NCBI GenBank assembly: GCA_001898965.1
Contig: MKVW01000009.1
Location: forward strand, 842,853 to 906,852
Source of the DNA: Rhizobiales bacterium 62-17
Lineage (GTDB): Bacteria > Pseudomonadota > Alphaproteobacteria > Rhizobiales > Beijerinckiaceae
Reading direction: 5' to 3'
DNA: 64,000 bases
The translations under genes were made by a program, and so were the position numbers. The notes under the pieces were generated by a model that was not told the origin of the DNA, did no database searches, and saw nothing but the letters and a program-made list of their open reading frames with translations. This document shows, piece by piece, positions 1-10,010 of the stretch (the stretch's first letter is position 1; every line of letters begins with the position of its first letter).

Positions 1-1
1 C

Positions 2-736
2 TCATTGACGGCCGGCGTTGATCATTTGCACAGTCTCAAGGCGTTGCAGCCCGATGTGCGCATCACGTCCGGGCGCGGCATTCACGGTCCGCAGATGTCG
101 GAACTGGCCTTCCTTTACATGATTTCCCTGTCGCGCGATTTTTCGGCCATGCAGGCCAATCAGCGCGCTCATGTCTGGCAGCGCTGGCCGCAAAAACTGC
201 TGCTCGGCAAGACGGCGGTGCTCGTCGGCATTGGCCCAATCGCCGAAGAGATGGCGGCGCGCTGCAAGGCCTTCGGTATGACCGTCATCGGCATCAGCGA
301 TGCCCGCGCCAGCGCGCCGGGCTTCGACCGGCTGATGCCGCGCGCGCAATTGCAGGAAGCTGCCCATCTCGCCGATTTTCTGATCGTCCTCGTGCCGTTG
401 AGCGAACGCACCCGCCATATGATCGACGATGGCGTGCTGTCGGCGATGAAGCGCGGCGGTGTCGTCATCAATCTGGCGCGCGGGCCGGTGGTGGATGAGA
501 AAGCTTTGATCAAACGCCTGCAGGACGGAACCCTCGGCGGTGCCGGTCTCGATGTCTTCGAGGAAGAACCGCCGCCGGATCAAAGCCCGCTGTGGGATAT
601 GCCGAACGTCATCATCACGCCGCGCATCGGCGGCATGAGCGATGTCTTTTCCAAGCAGATCCTGCCGATCGTCACCCACAACCTCACGTGTTTTGCGGAA
701 GGGCGCGCGGCTGACATGATCAATATCGTCAGATAA
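2..736 (+). CDS. D-2-hydroxyacid dehydrogenase, NAD-binding (5' truncated)
   Basis: The reading frame is open at the left edge, so the N-terminus is missing; about 244 residues of a family usually near 310-330 remain. It opens with AGVDHL, typical of the D-isomer 2-hydroxyacid dehydrogenases, followed by a Rossmann segment (VLVGIGPIAEEMA), the substrate-binding Arg motif NLARGPVVDE and an acidic FEEEP motif. These enzymes reduce 2-oxoacids with NAD(P)H in the cytoplasm. The catalytic His normally found in a TPHxxG context is Arg here (TPRIGG), so activity may be altered or lost. The gene lies 31 bp upstream of an SDR gene on the same strand, probably one operon. The family is clear; the substrate is unknown. 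Confidence 0.85.
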   Translation, partial: SLTAGVDHLHSLKALQPDVRITSGRGIHGPQMSELAFLYMISLSRDFSAMQANQRAHVWQRWPQKLLLGKTAVLVGIGPIAEEMAARCKAFGMTVIGISDARASAPGFDRLMPRAQLQEAAHLADFLIVLVPLSERTRHMIDDGVLSAMKRGGVVINLARGPVVDEKALIKRLQDGTLGGAGLDVFEEEPPPDQSPLWDMPNVIITPRIGGMSDVFSKQILPIVTHNLTCFAEGRAADMINIVR

Positions 737-767
737 GGTCGCCGCATCACAAGAACAGGAGGAAACG

Positions 768-1463
768 ATGGCGGAACCGACAGCGCTCATTCTCGGGGTT
801 GGGGCTGGGCTTGGCGCCTCGCTGGTCCGGCGCTTCCGTGCTGGCGGGCTGCGCGTTGCCGCCGCCGCGCGTAATGGCGAGCGTCTGGCGGGCCTCTTTC
901 CTGGCGATGATCACATCTCCTGCCATCAGGTCGATGCCACTGACGGCGCGGCGGTGGCCGCTCTGGTCGACAAGGTCGAGCGCGAGTCAGGGCCGGTCGA
1001 AGTCGCCATCGCCAATTCGGCCGCCTGGAAAATCGCTCCCGTCATCGATCTCAGTGCGGAAGAATTCACAGCCATCTGGCAAGCCGGCTGTCTGCCCGCT
1101 TTCCATCTGACCAAGGCGGTGGCGAAGGGCATGATCGCGCGCGGGCGCGGTACGATTCTTTTCACCGGCTCGGCGGCGCAGATGCGCGCCGGTGCCGGCT
1201 TCGGTGCCATGGCGGTGGCGAAGAGCGGTTTGCGCGCCTTCAGCCAGGCAGCGGCACGCGATCTCGGCCCCAAAGGTCTGCACGTCGCTCATATCGCCAT
1301 CGACGGTCCCATCGATTCAGCCCGCACCCGTGCGGCGAACGGCGATCACAGTCGGCTGGTCGCACCCGATGGCATCGCTGAGGCCTATTATCAGCTTCAC
1401 GTTCAGCCGCGTGCGGCGTGGAGTAACGAGATCGACGTGCGCACGTTTGCGGAGTGGCTTTAG
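768..1463 (+). CDS. SDR family NAD(P)-binding oxidoreductase
   Basis: A 231-residue short-chain dehydrogenase/reductase, normal length for the family. The N-terminal dinucleotide-binding loop (GVGAGLGASL, residues 11-20) and the downstream GSAAQ strand with the conserved Lys (AMAVAK) are visible. The catalytic Tyr of the usual YxxxK motif is Met here; as I recall, an SDR subgroup with Phe at this position exists, so this may be a non-classical member. An AGGAGGAAACG ribosome-binding site precedes the ATG. It follows the hydroxyacid dehydrogenase closely and is probably cotranscribed. The substrate is unknown. Confidence 0.85.
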   Translation: MAEPTALILGVGAGLGASLVRRFRAGGLRVAAAARNGERLAGLFPGDDHISCHQVDATDGAAVAALVDKVERESGPVEVAIANSAAWKIAPVIDLSAEEFTAIWQAGCLPAFHLTKAVAKGMIARGRGTILFTGSAAQMRAGAGFGAMAVAKSGLRAFSQAAARDLGPKGLHVAHIAIDGPIDSARTRAANGDHSRLVAPDGIAEAYYQLHVQPRAAWSNEIDVRTFAEWL

Positions 1464-1497
1464 GAAACTTCGCCTTTGACGTGACGCGAAACCTTCG

Positions 1498-1648
1498 TGT
1501 CATACCCGACACGCGAAGCGTGATCGGGTATCCAGGGGCAAGTGATAGGGCGTTCAAACGTCGAATGCTTCGCTTGTTTCAAGGCAGCGGCATTCTACCA
1601 CGCGCTCCTGGATCCCCGCTCGCGGCTTCGCCGCGTCGGGGATGACAC
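1498..1648. repeat. Dispersed palindromic intergenic element
   Basis: This 151-bp block begins TGTCATACCCGAC...CGGGTATCCAGGGG and ends CTCCTGGATCCCCG...CGGGGATGACA, so its two ends are inverted relatives. The right half holds a GC-rich hairpin (CGCGGCTTCGCCGCG). It lies between the 3' end of the SDR gene and the 3' end of the convergent tautomerase gene and has no convincing coding capacity. Such ends are typical of dispersed alphaproteobacterial intergenic repeats; only this copy is present in the window. Confidence 0.6.
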
Positions 1649-1665
1649 CAAGATCGTGCTCGTGT

Positions 1666-1902
1666 CTAAGCGCCACCCGCCGCGCGTCGTTCGGCGCGCC
1701 GCCGTTCGATCTCCGCGATCGTCAGTTTGGTGCCACCGACCGACCATAGGCCGTCGGCCACTTCCTCCACCGTCACATTGACGGTGGGGCGAATGCCTTC
1801 GCCGCCGGCGCGCACGAAGGCTTCGACGATGTCGTCCATGAGCTGGTTCTGCTGCTCGCGCGTGAAAACGCCAGCGAGATGGCGCACCATGACCTGCGGC
1901 AT
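1666..1902 (-). CDS. Tautomerase family protein (4-oxalocrotonate tautomerase-like)
   Basis: A 78-residue protein beginning Met-Pro, so the mature N-terminus would be the catalytic Pro1 of the tautomerase superfamily. The length fits the 60-80-residue 4-OT-like subunits, which work as oligomers in the cytoplasm. A GGTGAGGAAACACGC sequence precedes the ATG. It lies 26 bp downstream of ureG on the same strand, at the tail of the urt-ure block, so it may be cotranscribed although no link to urea metabolism is known. The C-terminus is Arg/Ala-rich. Family good, substrate unknown. Confidence 0.8.
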   Translation of the reverse strand: MPQVMVRHLAGVFTREQQNQLMDDIVEAFVRAGGEGIRPTVNVTVEEVADGLWSVGGTKLTIAEIERRRAERRAAGGA

Positions 1903-1928
1903 GCGTGTTTCCTCACCTGTTGTTTTAA

Positions 1929-2552
1929 TTAAGCGGCAGCGGCGGCCAATCCGCCCTGCCGCTCGATGAACTGCGCGATCTGCGGGAGGCCGGTGCCATC
2001 ACGCATATTGGTGAACACATAGGGGCGTGTTCCCCGCATGCGCTTGGTGTCGCTGTCCATCACCGACAGATCGGCGCCGACGAGCGGCGCCAGATCGATC
2101 TTGTTGATCACCAGGAGATCGGAACGGGTGATGCCGGGGCCGCCCTTGCGCGGGATTTTTTCGCCCTGGGCGACATCGATCACATAGATGGTGAGATCGG
2201 CCAGTTCCGGGCTGAACGTGGCGGCGAGATTGTCGCCGCCGGATTCGATGAGGATGATGTCGAGTTTCGGAAAGCGCCCGCGCATTTCCGCCACCGCATG
2301 CAGATTGATCGAGCAATCCTCGCGAATGGCGGTATGCGGACAGCCGCCGGTCTCCACGCCCATGATCCGCTCCGGCGGCAGCGCACCGGCGACGGTGAGA
2401 ATGCGGGCATCTTCCTTGGTGTAGATGTCGTTGGTGATGGCGCAGAGGTCATAGCTGTCACGGAAGCGCTTGCAGAGCGCTTCCATCAGCGCCGTCTTGC
2501 CGGCACCGACAGGTCCGCCGATGCCGACGCGGAGGGGTCCGTTTGTACTCAT
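1929..2552 (-). CDS. ureG: Urease accessory GTPase UreG
   Basis: UreG is the SIMIBI-class GTPase that drives nickel delivery to apo-urease with UreD, UreF and UreE. This 207-residue protein has the P-loop GGPVGAGKT at residues 12-20 and the downstream [25 protein letters not shown] (Cys-Pro-His nickel site) and VINKIDLAP GTPase motifs. Length matches the family. The ATG overlaps the ureF stop by 4 bp (ATGA), implying translational coupling. It is the last urease accessory gene of the block. Confidence 0.98.
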   Translation of the reverse strand: MSTNGPLRVGIGGPVGAGKTALMEALCKRFRDSYDLCAITNDIYTKEDARILTVAGALPPERIMGVETGGCPHTAIREDCSINLHAVAEMRGRFPKLDIILIESGGDNLAATFSPELADLTIYVIDVAQGEKIPRKGGPGITRSDLLVINKIDLAPLVGADLSVMDSDTKRMRGTRPYVFTNMRDGTGLPQIAQFIERQGGLAAAAA

Positions 2553-3241
2553 GATCGGAAAAGCCTCGAATATTGGGTTTCATGATGTAGGGCCGCGAGA
2601 TCGGCGCGGAAAGCATGGCCGCCGAGATCGTCCAATGTCGCGTGCTCGATTGTATCGGCGAGCGGACCGATGGCCGTGGAGAGGCGGGCGATGATTTTCT
2701 GCCCCTCCGTCTGGCCGATGATGCTGAGGCGCACGGCGGCCGAGACGATGTTGGACAGGAAAGTGGAAAGATAAATGTCGAGCGCCGGACGCAGCGGCAA
2801 ATCGCGGGCGGTCACGGCGGCGGCGAAACAGATGCTATAGGCAGTGTCGGCACCGATGGCAGCCGCGCAAGCTTCCAATTTCGGGCTCGGCCACGCCGCG
2901 CGCGTCGCCGCGAGAAAACCCGCGCCCTGCTGCAGGCTTTCGAGCCGCCGTTCGCTGGCGCCCGCAAGGGCGATGGCGAGTTCGGCGATATCCGCAAGAG
3001 CGGCAGGATCTCTTCGTGCGGCCTGCCAGGCCGCGACGAAGAGGATCGCGTCGTTGCGGCCGCTGCCGACGTTCAAAATATCCTGCAGCCACGCATGTAG
3101 GCTTTCGCCATCGGTGACATCGCCGCCCTCGACCGCCCATTCCACGCCATGCGAATAGGCGAAGGCCCCCACCGGATAAGCCGGCGAGGCCCAGGCCAAA
3201 AGCGCCAGATCCAAACCGGAGGAGCCGATCGCGTCAGTCAT
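2549..3241 (-). CDS. ureF: Urease accessory protein UreF
   Basis: UreF joins UreD and UreG on apo-urease and acts as a scaffold/GTPase modulator for nickel insertion. The 230-residue protein starts MTDAIGSSG and carries the characteristic [20 protein letters not shown] segment near the N-terminus. The open frame extends further upstream, but that part only reads the His-rich tail of ureE in another frame, so the ATG at 3241 is the sensible start. It overlaps the end of ureE by 8 bp and ureG by 4 bp. Confidence 0.96.
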   Translation of the reverse strand: MTDAIGSSGLDLALLAWASPAYPVGAFAYSHGVEWAVEGGDVTDGESLHAWLQDILNVGSGRNDAILFVAAWQAARRDPAALADIAELAIALAGASERRLESLQQGAGFLAATRAAWPSPKLEACAAAIGADTAYSICFAAAVTARDLPLRPALDIYLSTFLSNIVSAAVRLSIIGQTEGQKIIARLSTAIGPLADTIEHATLDDLGGHAFRADLAALHHETQYSRLFRS

Positions 3242-3839
3242 GCGCGTGTTTGTGCCCGTGATGGTCGTGATCATGACCGTGCTTGTGATCGTGATCATGG
3301 TGATGATGATCGTGTTTATGACCGTGGTCATGGTCATGCGCGTGATCATGCTTGTGGCCATGATCGTGTTTATGATTGTGCCCATGCACGTGATGGCCAT
3401 GGGCTTCGGCCGCCTCATAGGCGCCGCTGTCGGGTTCGAACGGCGCTTCGATATGGGCGACCTTGGCGCCGAGGCCGCGCACCATGTCTTCCAGCACGTG
3501 GTCGCGACGGATACGCAGGCGATTGGCCAGCACTTCCACATTCACATGGCGGTTGCCGAGGTGATAGGCGACGCGCGCCAACTGCCGGGCATCGCCGCAG
3601 CGAACCTCCGCCAGTTCTTCCGGCGCGGCGACGATCTCGACTAGCCGCCCGTCTTCGAGCACCAGGGCATCGCCATTGCGCAGGATCACCGCTTCCGGCA
3701 GGTCGAGCAGGAATTCGGTGCCGCGCACGCCTTGCATGACCACCCGGCGGCGGTGCCGGCCTTCATAATCGAGGACAATCGTATCGGCCGCCTTGGCCTG
3801 CCACGATCCCTTGTTGCTGATGAAATTCGCTTTGATCAT
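3234..3839 (-). CDS. ureE: Urease nickel metallochaperone UreE with long His-rich tail
   Basis: UreE is the cytoplasmic dimeric metallochaperone that supplies nickel to the UreG/F/D complex. Residues 1-145 form the usual two-domain core ([11 protein letters not shown]..., NRHVNVEVL...[17 protein letters not shown]). Residues 146-201 form a tail in which I count 30 His in 56 residues, mixed with Asp, Lys and Gly; such tails bind several Ni(II) ions. The tail makes the protein longer than tail-less UreE (about 150 residues). It is 6 bp downstream of the ABM gene and overlaps ureF by 8 bp. Confidence 0.96.
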   Translation of the reverse strand: MIKANFISNKGSWQAKAADTIVLDYEGRHRRRVVMQGVRGTEFLLDLPEAVILRNGDALVLEDGRLVEIVAAPEELAEVRCGDARQLARVAYHLGNRHVNVEVLANRLRIRRDHVLEDMVRGLGAKVAHIEAPFEPDSGAYEAAEAHGHHVHGHNHKHDHGHKHDHAHDHDHGHKHDHHHHDHDHKHGHDHDHHGHKHAHD

Positions 3840-3845
3840 GTGAGT

Positions 3846-4142
3846 CTACAGTCCTGTAACCTGAGCCGGATCGATGACTTCAACTGTCCGGTTGGCGACG
3901 AAGTCGGCGGCCGCCGCGCGCCAGGCGAGAAAATGTGGTGTGCGGGTATGGGCGGCGAGGTGATCGCGCGATTCCCAACGTTCGACGAAAACCACTTTGT
4001 CCGGATCGCTGACGCTGACGTGCAGGTCGTAGGACAGGCAGCCGTCTTCCTTCAGCGTTTCGGCCAGGCAGGGCTTGGCCGCCGCCACGGCTTGCGCCTG
4101 CGTGCCGGGTTTCAGGTGAGCCGTTGAAATCACATAAATCAC
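3846..4142 (-). CDS. Antibiotic biosynthesis monooxygenase (ABM)-domain protein
   Basis: A 98-residue single-domain protein of the dimeric alpha-beta-barrel ABM superfamily, recognised from the opening IYVISTAHLKPG, a central SYDLHVSVSDPDKVVFVERWES and HTRTPHFLAW. A longer frame exists, but a GGAGG lies six bases before the GTG at 4142 and that start leaves a standard ABM length. Members range from quinol monooxygenases to stress proteins of unknown chemistry. It sits between ureC and ureE with short gaps, so it is expressed with urease. No role in urease maturation is established. Confidence 0.8.
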   Translation of the reverse strand: MIYVISTAHLKPGTQAQAVAAAKPCLAETLKEDGCLSYDLHVSVSDPDKVVFVERWESRDHLAAHTRTPHFLAWRAAAADFVANRTVEVIDPAQVTGL

Positions 4143-4182
4143 GTCGCCTCCAAACCGGTTGGTTCTCTCGCCAACCGTCACC

Positions 4183-5895
<1,713 letters not shown>

Positions 5896-5902
5896 GGCTG
5901 CC

Positions 5903-6208
5903 TCACAACTTTCCCATCACGGCCTGGCGGAAGCCGAAGACCTGGCGGTCTCCGGCCAAGGCGACAAGTTGCACGTCGCGCGTCTGTCCCGGCTCGAAGC
6001 GCACGGCAGTGCCGGCGGCGATATCGAGGCGGAAGCCCCGTGCCTTGATACGATCGAAGGACAAAGCCGGATTGGTTTCGAAGAAATGATAATGCGAGCC
6101 GACTTGGATCGGCCGGTTGCCCGTGTTGGAAACGGTAATGATGACCGTCTCGCGCCCTTCGTTGAAGATGATGTCGCCTGGCTGGGTGATGATTTCGCCC
6201 GGTATCAT
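5903..6208 (-). CDS. ureB: Urease subunit beta UreB
   Basis: A structural urease subunit of about 101 residues that packs with UreA and UreC in the (UreABC)3 trimer. It has the conserved MIPGEI start, the [21 protein letters not shown] core and the GTAVRFEPG segment. The ATG at 6208 was chosen because a GGAG lies six bases upstream and the family begins MIPGE; the frame can be opened four codons earlier at TTG. It sits 13 bp after ureA and 7 bp before ureC. Confidence 0.97.
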   Translation of the reverse strand: MIPGEIITQPGDIIFNEGRETVIITVSNTGNRPIQVGSHYHFFETNPALSFDRIKARGFRLDIAAGTAVRFEPGQTRDVQLVALAGDRQVFGFRQAVMGKL

Positions 6209-6221
6209 GGTCGTCTCCAAG

Positions 6222-6524
6222 TCAACGGATGGGATTGTGAACGGTGACGAGCTTGGTGCCGTCGGGGAAAGTCGCTTCCACCTGCACGTCGTGGATCATC
6301 TCGGAGATGCCGGACATCACCTGATCGCGCGTCACCACATGGGCGGCCGCCTCCATCAGATCGGCGACCGAGCGCCCGTCGCGCGCGCCCTCCATCACGA
6401 AGTCGGTGATCAAGGCTATGGATTCCGGATGATTGAGCTTCACGCCGCGCTGCAGGCGGCCACGCGCCACCATGGCGGCGAGGGAGATGAGCAACTTATC
6501 CTTTTCTCGCGGTGTCAGATTCAT
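6222..6524 (-). CDS. ureA: Urease subunit gamma UreA
   Basis: A 100-residue structural urease subunit. It begins [12 protein letters not shown], the standard UreA start, and continues with GVKLNHPES and the C-terminal [15 protein letters not shown]. The ATG at 6524 is preferred over an upstream TTG because it gives the family N-terminus. UreA and UreB are separate genes, as usual in non-Helicobacter bacteria. It follows ureD by 20 bp in the urtABCDE-ureDABC order. Confidence 0.97.
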   Translation of the reverse strand: MNLTPREKDKLLISLAAMVARGRLQRGVKLNHPESIALITDFVMEGARDGRSVADLMEAAAHVVTRDQVMSGISEMIHDVQVEATFPDGTKLVTVHNPIR

Positions 6525-6544
6525 TGTTTCACCCAATCATCATT

Positions 6545-7423
6545 TTAGGTTTGCCAAGCGCGCGGCAGGTCCGCGCCGGGAAAAACGGAGAGGCAGTCGA
6601 CCAGACACGGCCTGAGATCGTGGCCATGCCTGGCGATCATGCGAACGATCAGCATGCCGTCAAAGGATGACACGGCCGCTTCGCAGCGATCGATAGAGTG
6701 CCCGGCCAAGCGTTCGCGCAGTGGCTCGCATAAATCTTCAGCATCCGGCGCCACATGGATCAAGGTCGCCATGGCCCGCAGGTCCGCGCCCGTCGCTTTG
6801 CTTGAGAGTGCCTGGGTGGCGTCGCCGTGCAGGCGTAGGCGTTCGGCGAAAATCCGCCGTCCGCCGCGCCGCAAGGTCCAGGCCTCGCGCCAATCGATCT
6901 CGCGCACGCTCTCGCCCATGGCGGTACGGCCGAGATAGGTCGCCTCGCAGAACGTCAGCCGGGCGGTGGCTGCCATCTCCACGTCGATGCGCCGCGCCAG
7001 CCGCGCCCGGTCGAAAATAATGGTTTCCTGCGGCAGCCAGAAGAGCTGCGCATCTTCGTCGAGCCGCAGAGACACGTCGATTCGGGCTATATCGGCGGCA
7101 CTGCGATAAATCTTTTCGGCCGCCACGGTCGAAAGCGCCGTGCGCGTGCCGGCGCCCGCCATCACCTCGACCTGATAATGATCGCCGCCGGTGACGCCAC
7201 CTGCCACATTGACGAGAATGCCATCGAGCCGGTTCAGCCGTTCGCGTGGGAAGCGTATGCGGAATGCACCTTCTTCTCTTACGCGTTCGCGTCTGGTCGT
7301 GCCGTTCCGGTTCTGGACGGAGAGGTCGATGCGCCCTCGGGCGCGAACGCCAGCAAGAGGATCGATGACCCGCGGATCGACCGCTTGTTCCGCTTCAGAT
7401 CGCAATCCGTCTGCGGACATCAT
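6545..7423 (-). CDS. ureD: Urease accessory protein UreD
   Basis: UreD (UreH) is the platform that binds apo-urease and recruits UreF and UreG for nickel insertion. The frame encodes about 292 residues from MMSADGLRSEAEQ and contains the family motifs NVAGGVTGGDHY, QLFWLPQETIIFDRARL and RLTFCEATYLGRTAMGE. A GAGGGAG lies immediately before a double ATG, so 7423 or 7420 is the start; longer in-frame starts read through urtE and are unlikely. The gene overlaps the 3' end of urtE by about 29 bp, coupling urease assembly to the urea transporter. Confidence 0.93.
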   Translation of the reverse strand: MMSADGLRSEAEQAVDPRVIDPLAGVRARGRIDLSVQNRNGTTRRERVREEGAFRIRFPRERLNRLDGILVNVAGGVTGGDHYQVEVMAGAGTRTALSTVAAEKIYRSAADIARIDVSLRLDEDAQLFWLPQETIIFDRARLARRIDVEMAATARLTFCEATYLGRTAMGESVREIDWREAWTLRRGGRRIFAERLRLHGDATQALSSKATGADLRAMATLIHVAPDAEDLCEPLRERLAGHSIDRCEAAVSSFDGMLIVRMIARHGHDLRPCLVDCLSVFPGADLPRAWQT

Positions 7424-8090
7424 CTCCCTCGAGCTCGGCAGCGCCGCCGGCCATGACCACTTCACCACGCTCCATGACGACAAAACGGTCGGCCAGTTCA
7501 CGGGCGAAATCGAAATATTGCTCGACAAGCAGGATGGCCATCTTTCCGCTCCGGCGCAAATAGTCAATCGCGCGGCCGATGTCCTTGATGACGGAGGGCT
7601 GGATGCCTTCGGTCGGTTCGTCGAGCACCAAAAGCTTGGGCCGCGTCACCAGCGCCCGGCCAATGGCGAGCTGCTGCTGCTGGCCGCCCGACAGATCGCC
7701 GCCGCGCCGGTGCATCATCTGGCCGAGCACCGGGAAGAGGTCGAAGATTTCGTCGGGAATGAATTTTTCGCCGCGCGCCACGCCGGCGAAGCCGGTTTCA
7801 AGATTCTCCTTCACGCTGAGCAGCGGAAAGATTTCGCGGCCCTGCGGCACATAGCCGATGCCGCGCCGCGAACGGTCGTAGGGCGCCAGGCGCGAAATGT
7901 CGGCGCCATCGAGCGTGATGCGCCCGGCGCCGATCGGCTGCTGGCCGGTGATGGCGCGCAACAGCGAGGTCTTGCCGACACCGTTGCGGCCGAGGACGCA
8001 GGTGACCTGGCCGGTCTCGGCCGCGACCGTCACCGAACGCAGAACCTTCGCCGCGCCATAAGAAAGATCGATGGAGTCGACCGTCAGCAT
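7395..8090 (-). CDS. urtE: Urea ABC transporter ATP-binding subunit UrtE
   Basis: One of two LivF/LivG-like ATPases of the UrtABCDE urea importer at the inner membrane. The 231-residue protein carries Walker A GRNGVGKT (residues 34-41), the QGREIFPLLSVKENL region typical of LivF-type subunits, a GDLSGGQQQQ signature and Walker B LLVLDEPTEGI. UrtE is told from UrtD by its shorter length and GREIFP motif. It is 11 bp downstream of urtD and overlaps ureD. Confidence 0.95.
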   Translation of the reverse strand: MLTVDSIDLSYGAAKVLRSVTVAAETGQVTCVLGRNGVGKTSLLRAITGQQPIGAGRITLDGADISRLAPYDRSRRGIGYVPQGREIFPLLSVKENLETGFAGVARGEKFIPDEIFDLFPVLGQMMHRRGGDLSGGQQQQLAIGRALVTRPKLLVLDEPTEGIQPSVIKDIGRAIDYLRRSGKMAILLVEQYFDFARELADRFVVMERGEVVMAGGAAELEGDDVRRRIAI

Positions 8091-8101
8091 TCCATTGTTT
8101 C

Positions 8102-8866
8102 CTAGCGCCCGAGATAGACTTCGATCACGCGATCGTCGCCCGCCACCTTGTCGATGGAGCCTTCCGAGAGGACGGAGCCTTCATGCAGGCAGGTGACCTT
8201 GCAATTGAGCGCCCGCACGAAAGCCATGTCGTGTTCGACGACAATGACCGAGTGATCTTTGTTGATTTCGGTGAGCAGTTCGGCGGTCAGCTCCGTTTCA
8301 TGGTCGGTCATGCCGGCCACCGGCTCGTCGACCAGAAGAATGGCGGGATCTTGCGCCAGCAGCATGCCGATTTCGAGCCATTGCTTCTGACCATGCGAGA
8401 TGACGCCGGCCATGCGGTCGCGATGATCGATCAATCCGGTCGTGGTCAGAATGGCGTCGATCTCGTCCTGATGCACCCGGTTGCGCCAGCCAAAGAGTGA
8501 AGCGGTGGCGGTGCGCGGGCCTTTCAAGGCGAGAAGAATATTGTCGGCCACCGTATGGCTTTCGAACACGGTCGGCTTCTGGAATTTGCGGCCGATGCCG
8601 AGTTCGGCGATGGCGGTTTCGTCCAGTTTGGTCAGGTCGTATTTGCCACGATCGAAAAGCACTTCGCCTTCGTCCGGACGCGTCTTGCCGGTGACGATAT
8701 CCATCATTGTCGTCTTGCCGGCGCCGTTGGGGCCGATGATCGCGCGCATTTCGCCAGGCTCGATATAAAGCGACAGGCCACGAATGGCTCTATAGCCGTC
8801 GAAGCTGACGCTGACGCCGTCGAGATAGAGCAGGGCCTGGGTTTCGCGGGCTTTTTCGCTGGTCAT
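8102..8866 (-). CDS. urtD: Urea ABC transporter ATP-binding subunit UrtD
   Basis: The LivG-like ATPase of the urea importer, 254 residues from MTSEKARETQ. It has Walker A GPNGAGKT (residues 45-52), the FQKPTVFESHTVADN region, a SHGQKQWLEIGMLLA signature (degenerate LSGGQ, as usual in UrtD) and Walker B ILLVDEPVAG. The ATG at 8866 is preferred over a longer frame because GGAG lies about eight bases upstream and the upstream extension would overlap urtC coding sequence. It is 4 bp after urtC. Confidence 0.95.
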   Translation of the reverse strand: MTSEKARETQALLYLDGVSVSFDGYRAIRGLSLYIEPGEMRAIIGPNGAGKTTMMDIVTGKTRPDEGEVLFDRGKYDLTKLDETAIAELGIGRKFQKPTVFESHTVADNILLALKGPRTATASLFGWRNRVHQDEIDAILTTTGLIDHRDRMAGVISHGQKQWLEIGMLLAQDPAILLVDEPVAGMTDHETELTAELLTEINKDHSVIVVEHDMAFVRALNCKVTCLHEGSVLSEGSIDKVAGDDRVIEVYLGR

Positions 8867-8870
8867 CGCT

Positions 8871-10010
8871 TTACTCCGCCAGCCGGGGAATGCTGGCTTC
8901 TCGCACGGGCCGTCTCCGCCATTTGCCCGCCAGGTCGTTGAGCGTGCCGACAATCCCCTTGGGCAGCGCCAAGGTGACGCCGATGAAGATGGCGCCGAGC
9001 AGAAACAGCCAATAGGGGGCGAGGAAGCCGGTGGTGAAGACCGACTTCATGAAATTGACGAGCACGGCTCCAACAGCCGCACCCACCAAGGTGCCGCGTC
9101 CACCGACCGCCACCCAGATCACCGCTTCGATGGAATTGGCCGGCGAAAATTCCGACGGATTGATGATGCCGACCTGCGGCACGTAAAGCGCGCCGGCAAG
9201 CCCCGCCATGGCGGCGGAGACGGTGAAGACCAGCAGTTTGAAGTGCTCGACGCGATAGCCCAGAAATCTCGTGCGGCTCTCGGCATCGCGAATGGCGACG
9301 AGCACCTTGCCGAAGGAGGTCGTGACCATCCAACGGCCGATCAGATAGACCAGGATCAAGGTCAGGGCCGTTAGGAAAAACAACGTGGCGCGCGTGCCCT
9401 GCGCCTGCACGTTGAAGCCCAAAATATCCTTGAAGTCGGTCAGGCCGTTGTTGCCGCCAAAACCCATGTCGTTACGGAAAAAGGCTAACAGCAGCGCGTA
9501 GGTCATCGCCTGGGTGATGATCGACAGATAGACGCCGGTGACGCGCGAGCGGAAGGCGAGCCAGCCGAAGATGAAAGCGAGCAGCCCCGGCACGAACAGG
9601 ATCATGAAGAAGGCGAAGGGAAATTTATCGAAACCGTACCAGAACCACGGCAGCTCCTTCCAATTCAGGAACACCATGAAGTCGGGCAGGAGCGGATTGG
9701 CATAGACGCCGCGCGAGCCAATCTGGCGCATCAGATACATGCCCATGGCATAGCCGCCGAGCGCGAAAAAGGCGCCGTGGCCGAGCGAGAGAATGCCGCA
9801 ATAGCCCCACACCAGATCGAGCGAAACGGCGAGGATGGCGTAGCAGAGATATTTGCCGACCAGCGCCATCACATAGGTTGGCACATGCAGGAAGGAGGAT
9901 TCCGGAATGAACAGGTTCGACAGTGGCACGAAAATGGCGACCACCGCCATCACGCCCAGAAAAATCAAACCCATTCCGTCGAAGCGAGAGACGATGACTT
10001 TGGTGATCAT
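8871..10010 (-). CDS. urtC: Urea ABC transporter permease UrtC
   Basis: A LivM-like inner-membrane permease of the urea importer, 379 residues with many hydrophobic segments (for example GLIFLGVMAVVAIFVPLSN near the N-terminus). Branched-chain-amino-acid-type permease motifs are clear: YCGILSLGHGAFFALGGYAMG and GRGTLVGAAVGAVLVN. It pairs with UrtB in the membrane. The ATG overlaps the urtB stop by 4 bp. The C-terminal tail is Arg-rich and cytoplasmic. Confidence 0.95.
   Translation of the reverse strand: MITKVIVSRFDGMGLIFLGVMAVVAIFVPLSNLFIPESSFLHVPTYVMALVGKYLCYAILAVSLDLVWGYCGILSLGHGAFFALGGYAMGMYLMRQIGSRGVYANPLLPDFMVFLNWKELPWFWYGFDKFPFAFFMILFVPGLLAFIFGWLAFRSRVTGVYLSIITQAMTYALLLAFFRNDMGFGGNNGLTDFKDILGFNVQAQGTRATLFFLTALTLILVYLIGRWMVTTSFGKVLVAIRDAESRTRFLGYRVEHFKLLVFTVSAAMAGLAGALYVPQVGIINPSEFSPANSIEAVIWVAVGGRGTLVGAAVGAVLVNFMKSVFTTGFLAPYWLFLLGAIFIGVTLALPKGIVGTLNDLAGKWRRRPVREASIPRLAE

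Noticed and set aside
3240..3644. Plus-strand frame reading as a Met/Val-rich hydrophobic protein
   Set aside because: It is the reverse reading of the His-rich tail repeat of ureE; the apparent membrane segments are an artefact of the repeated codons.
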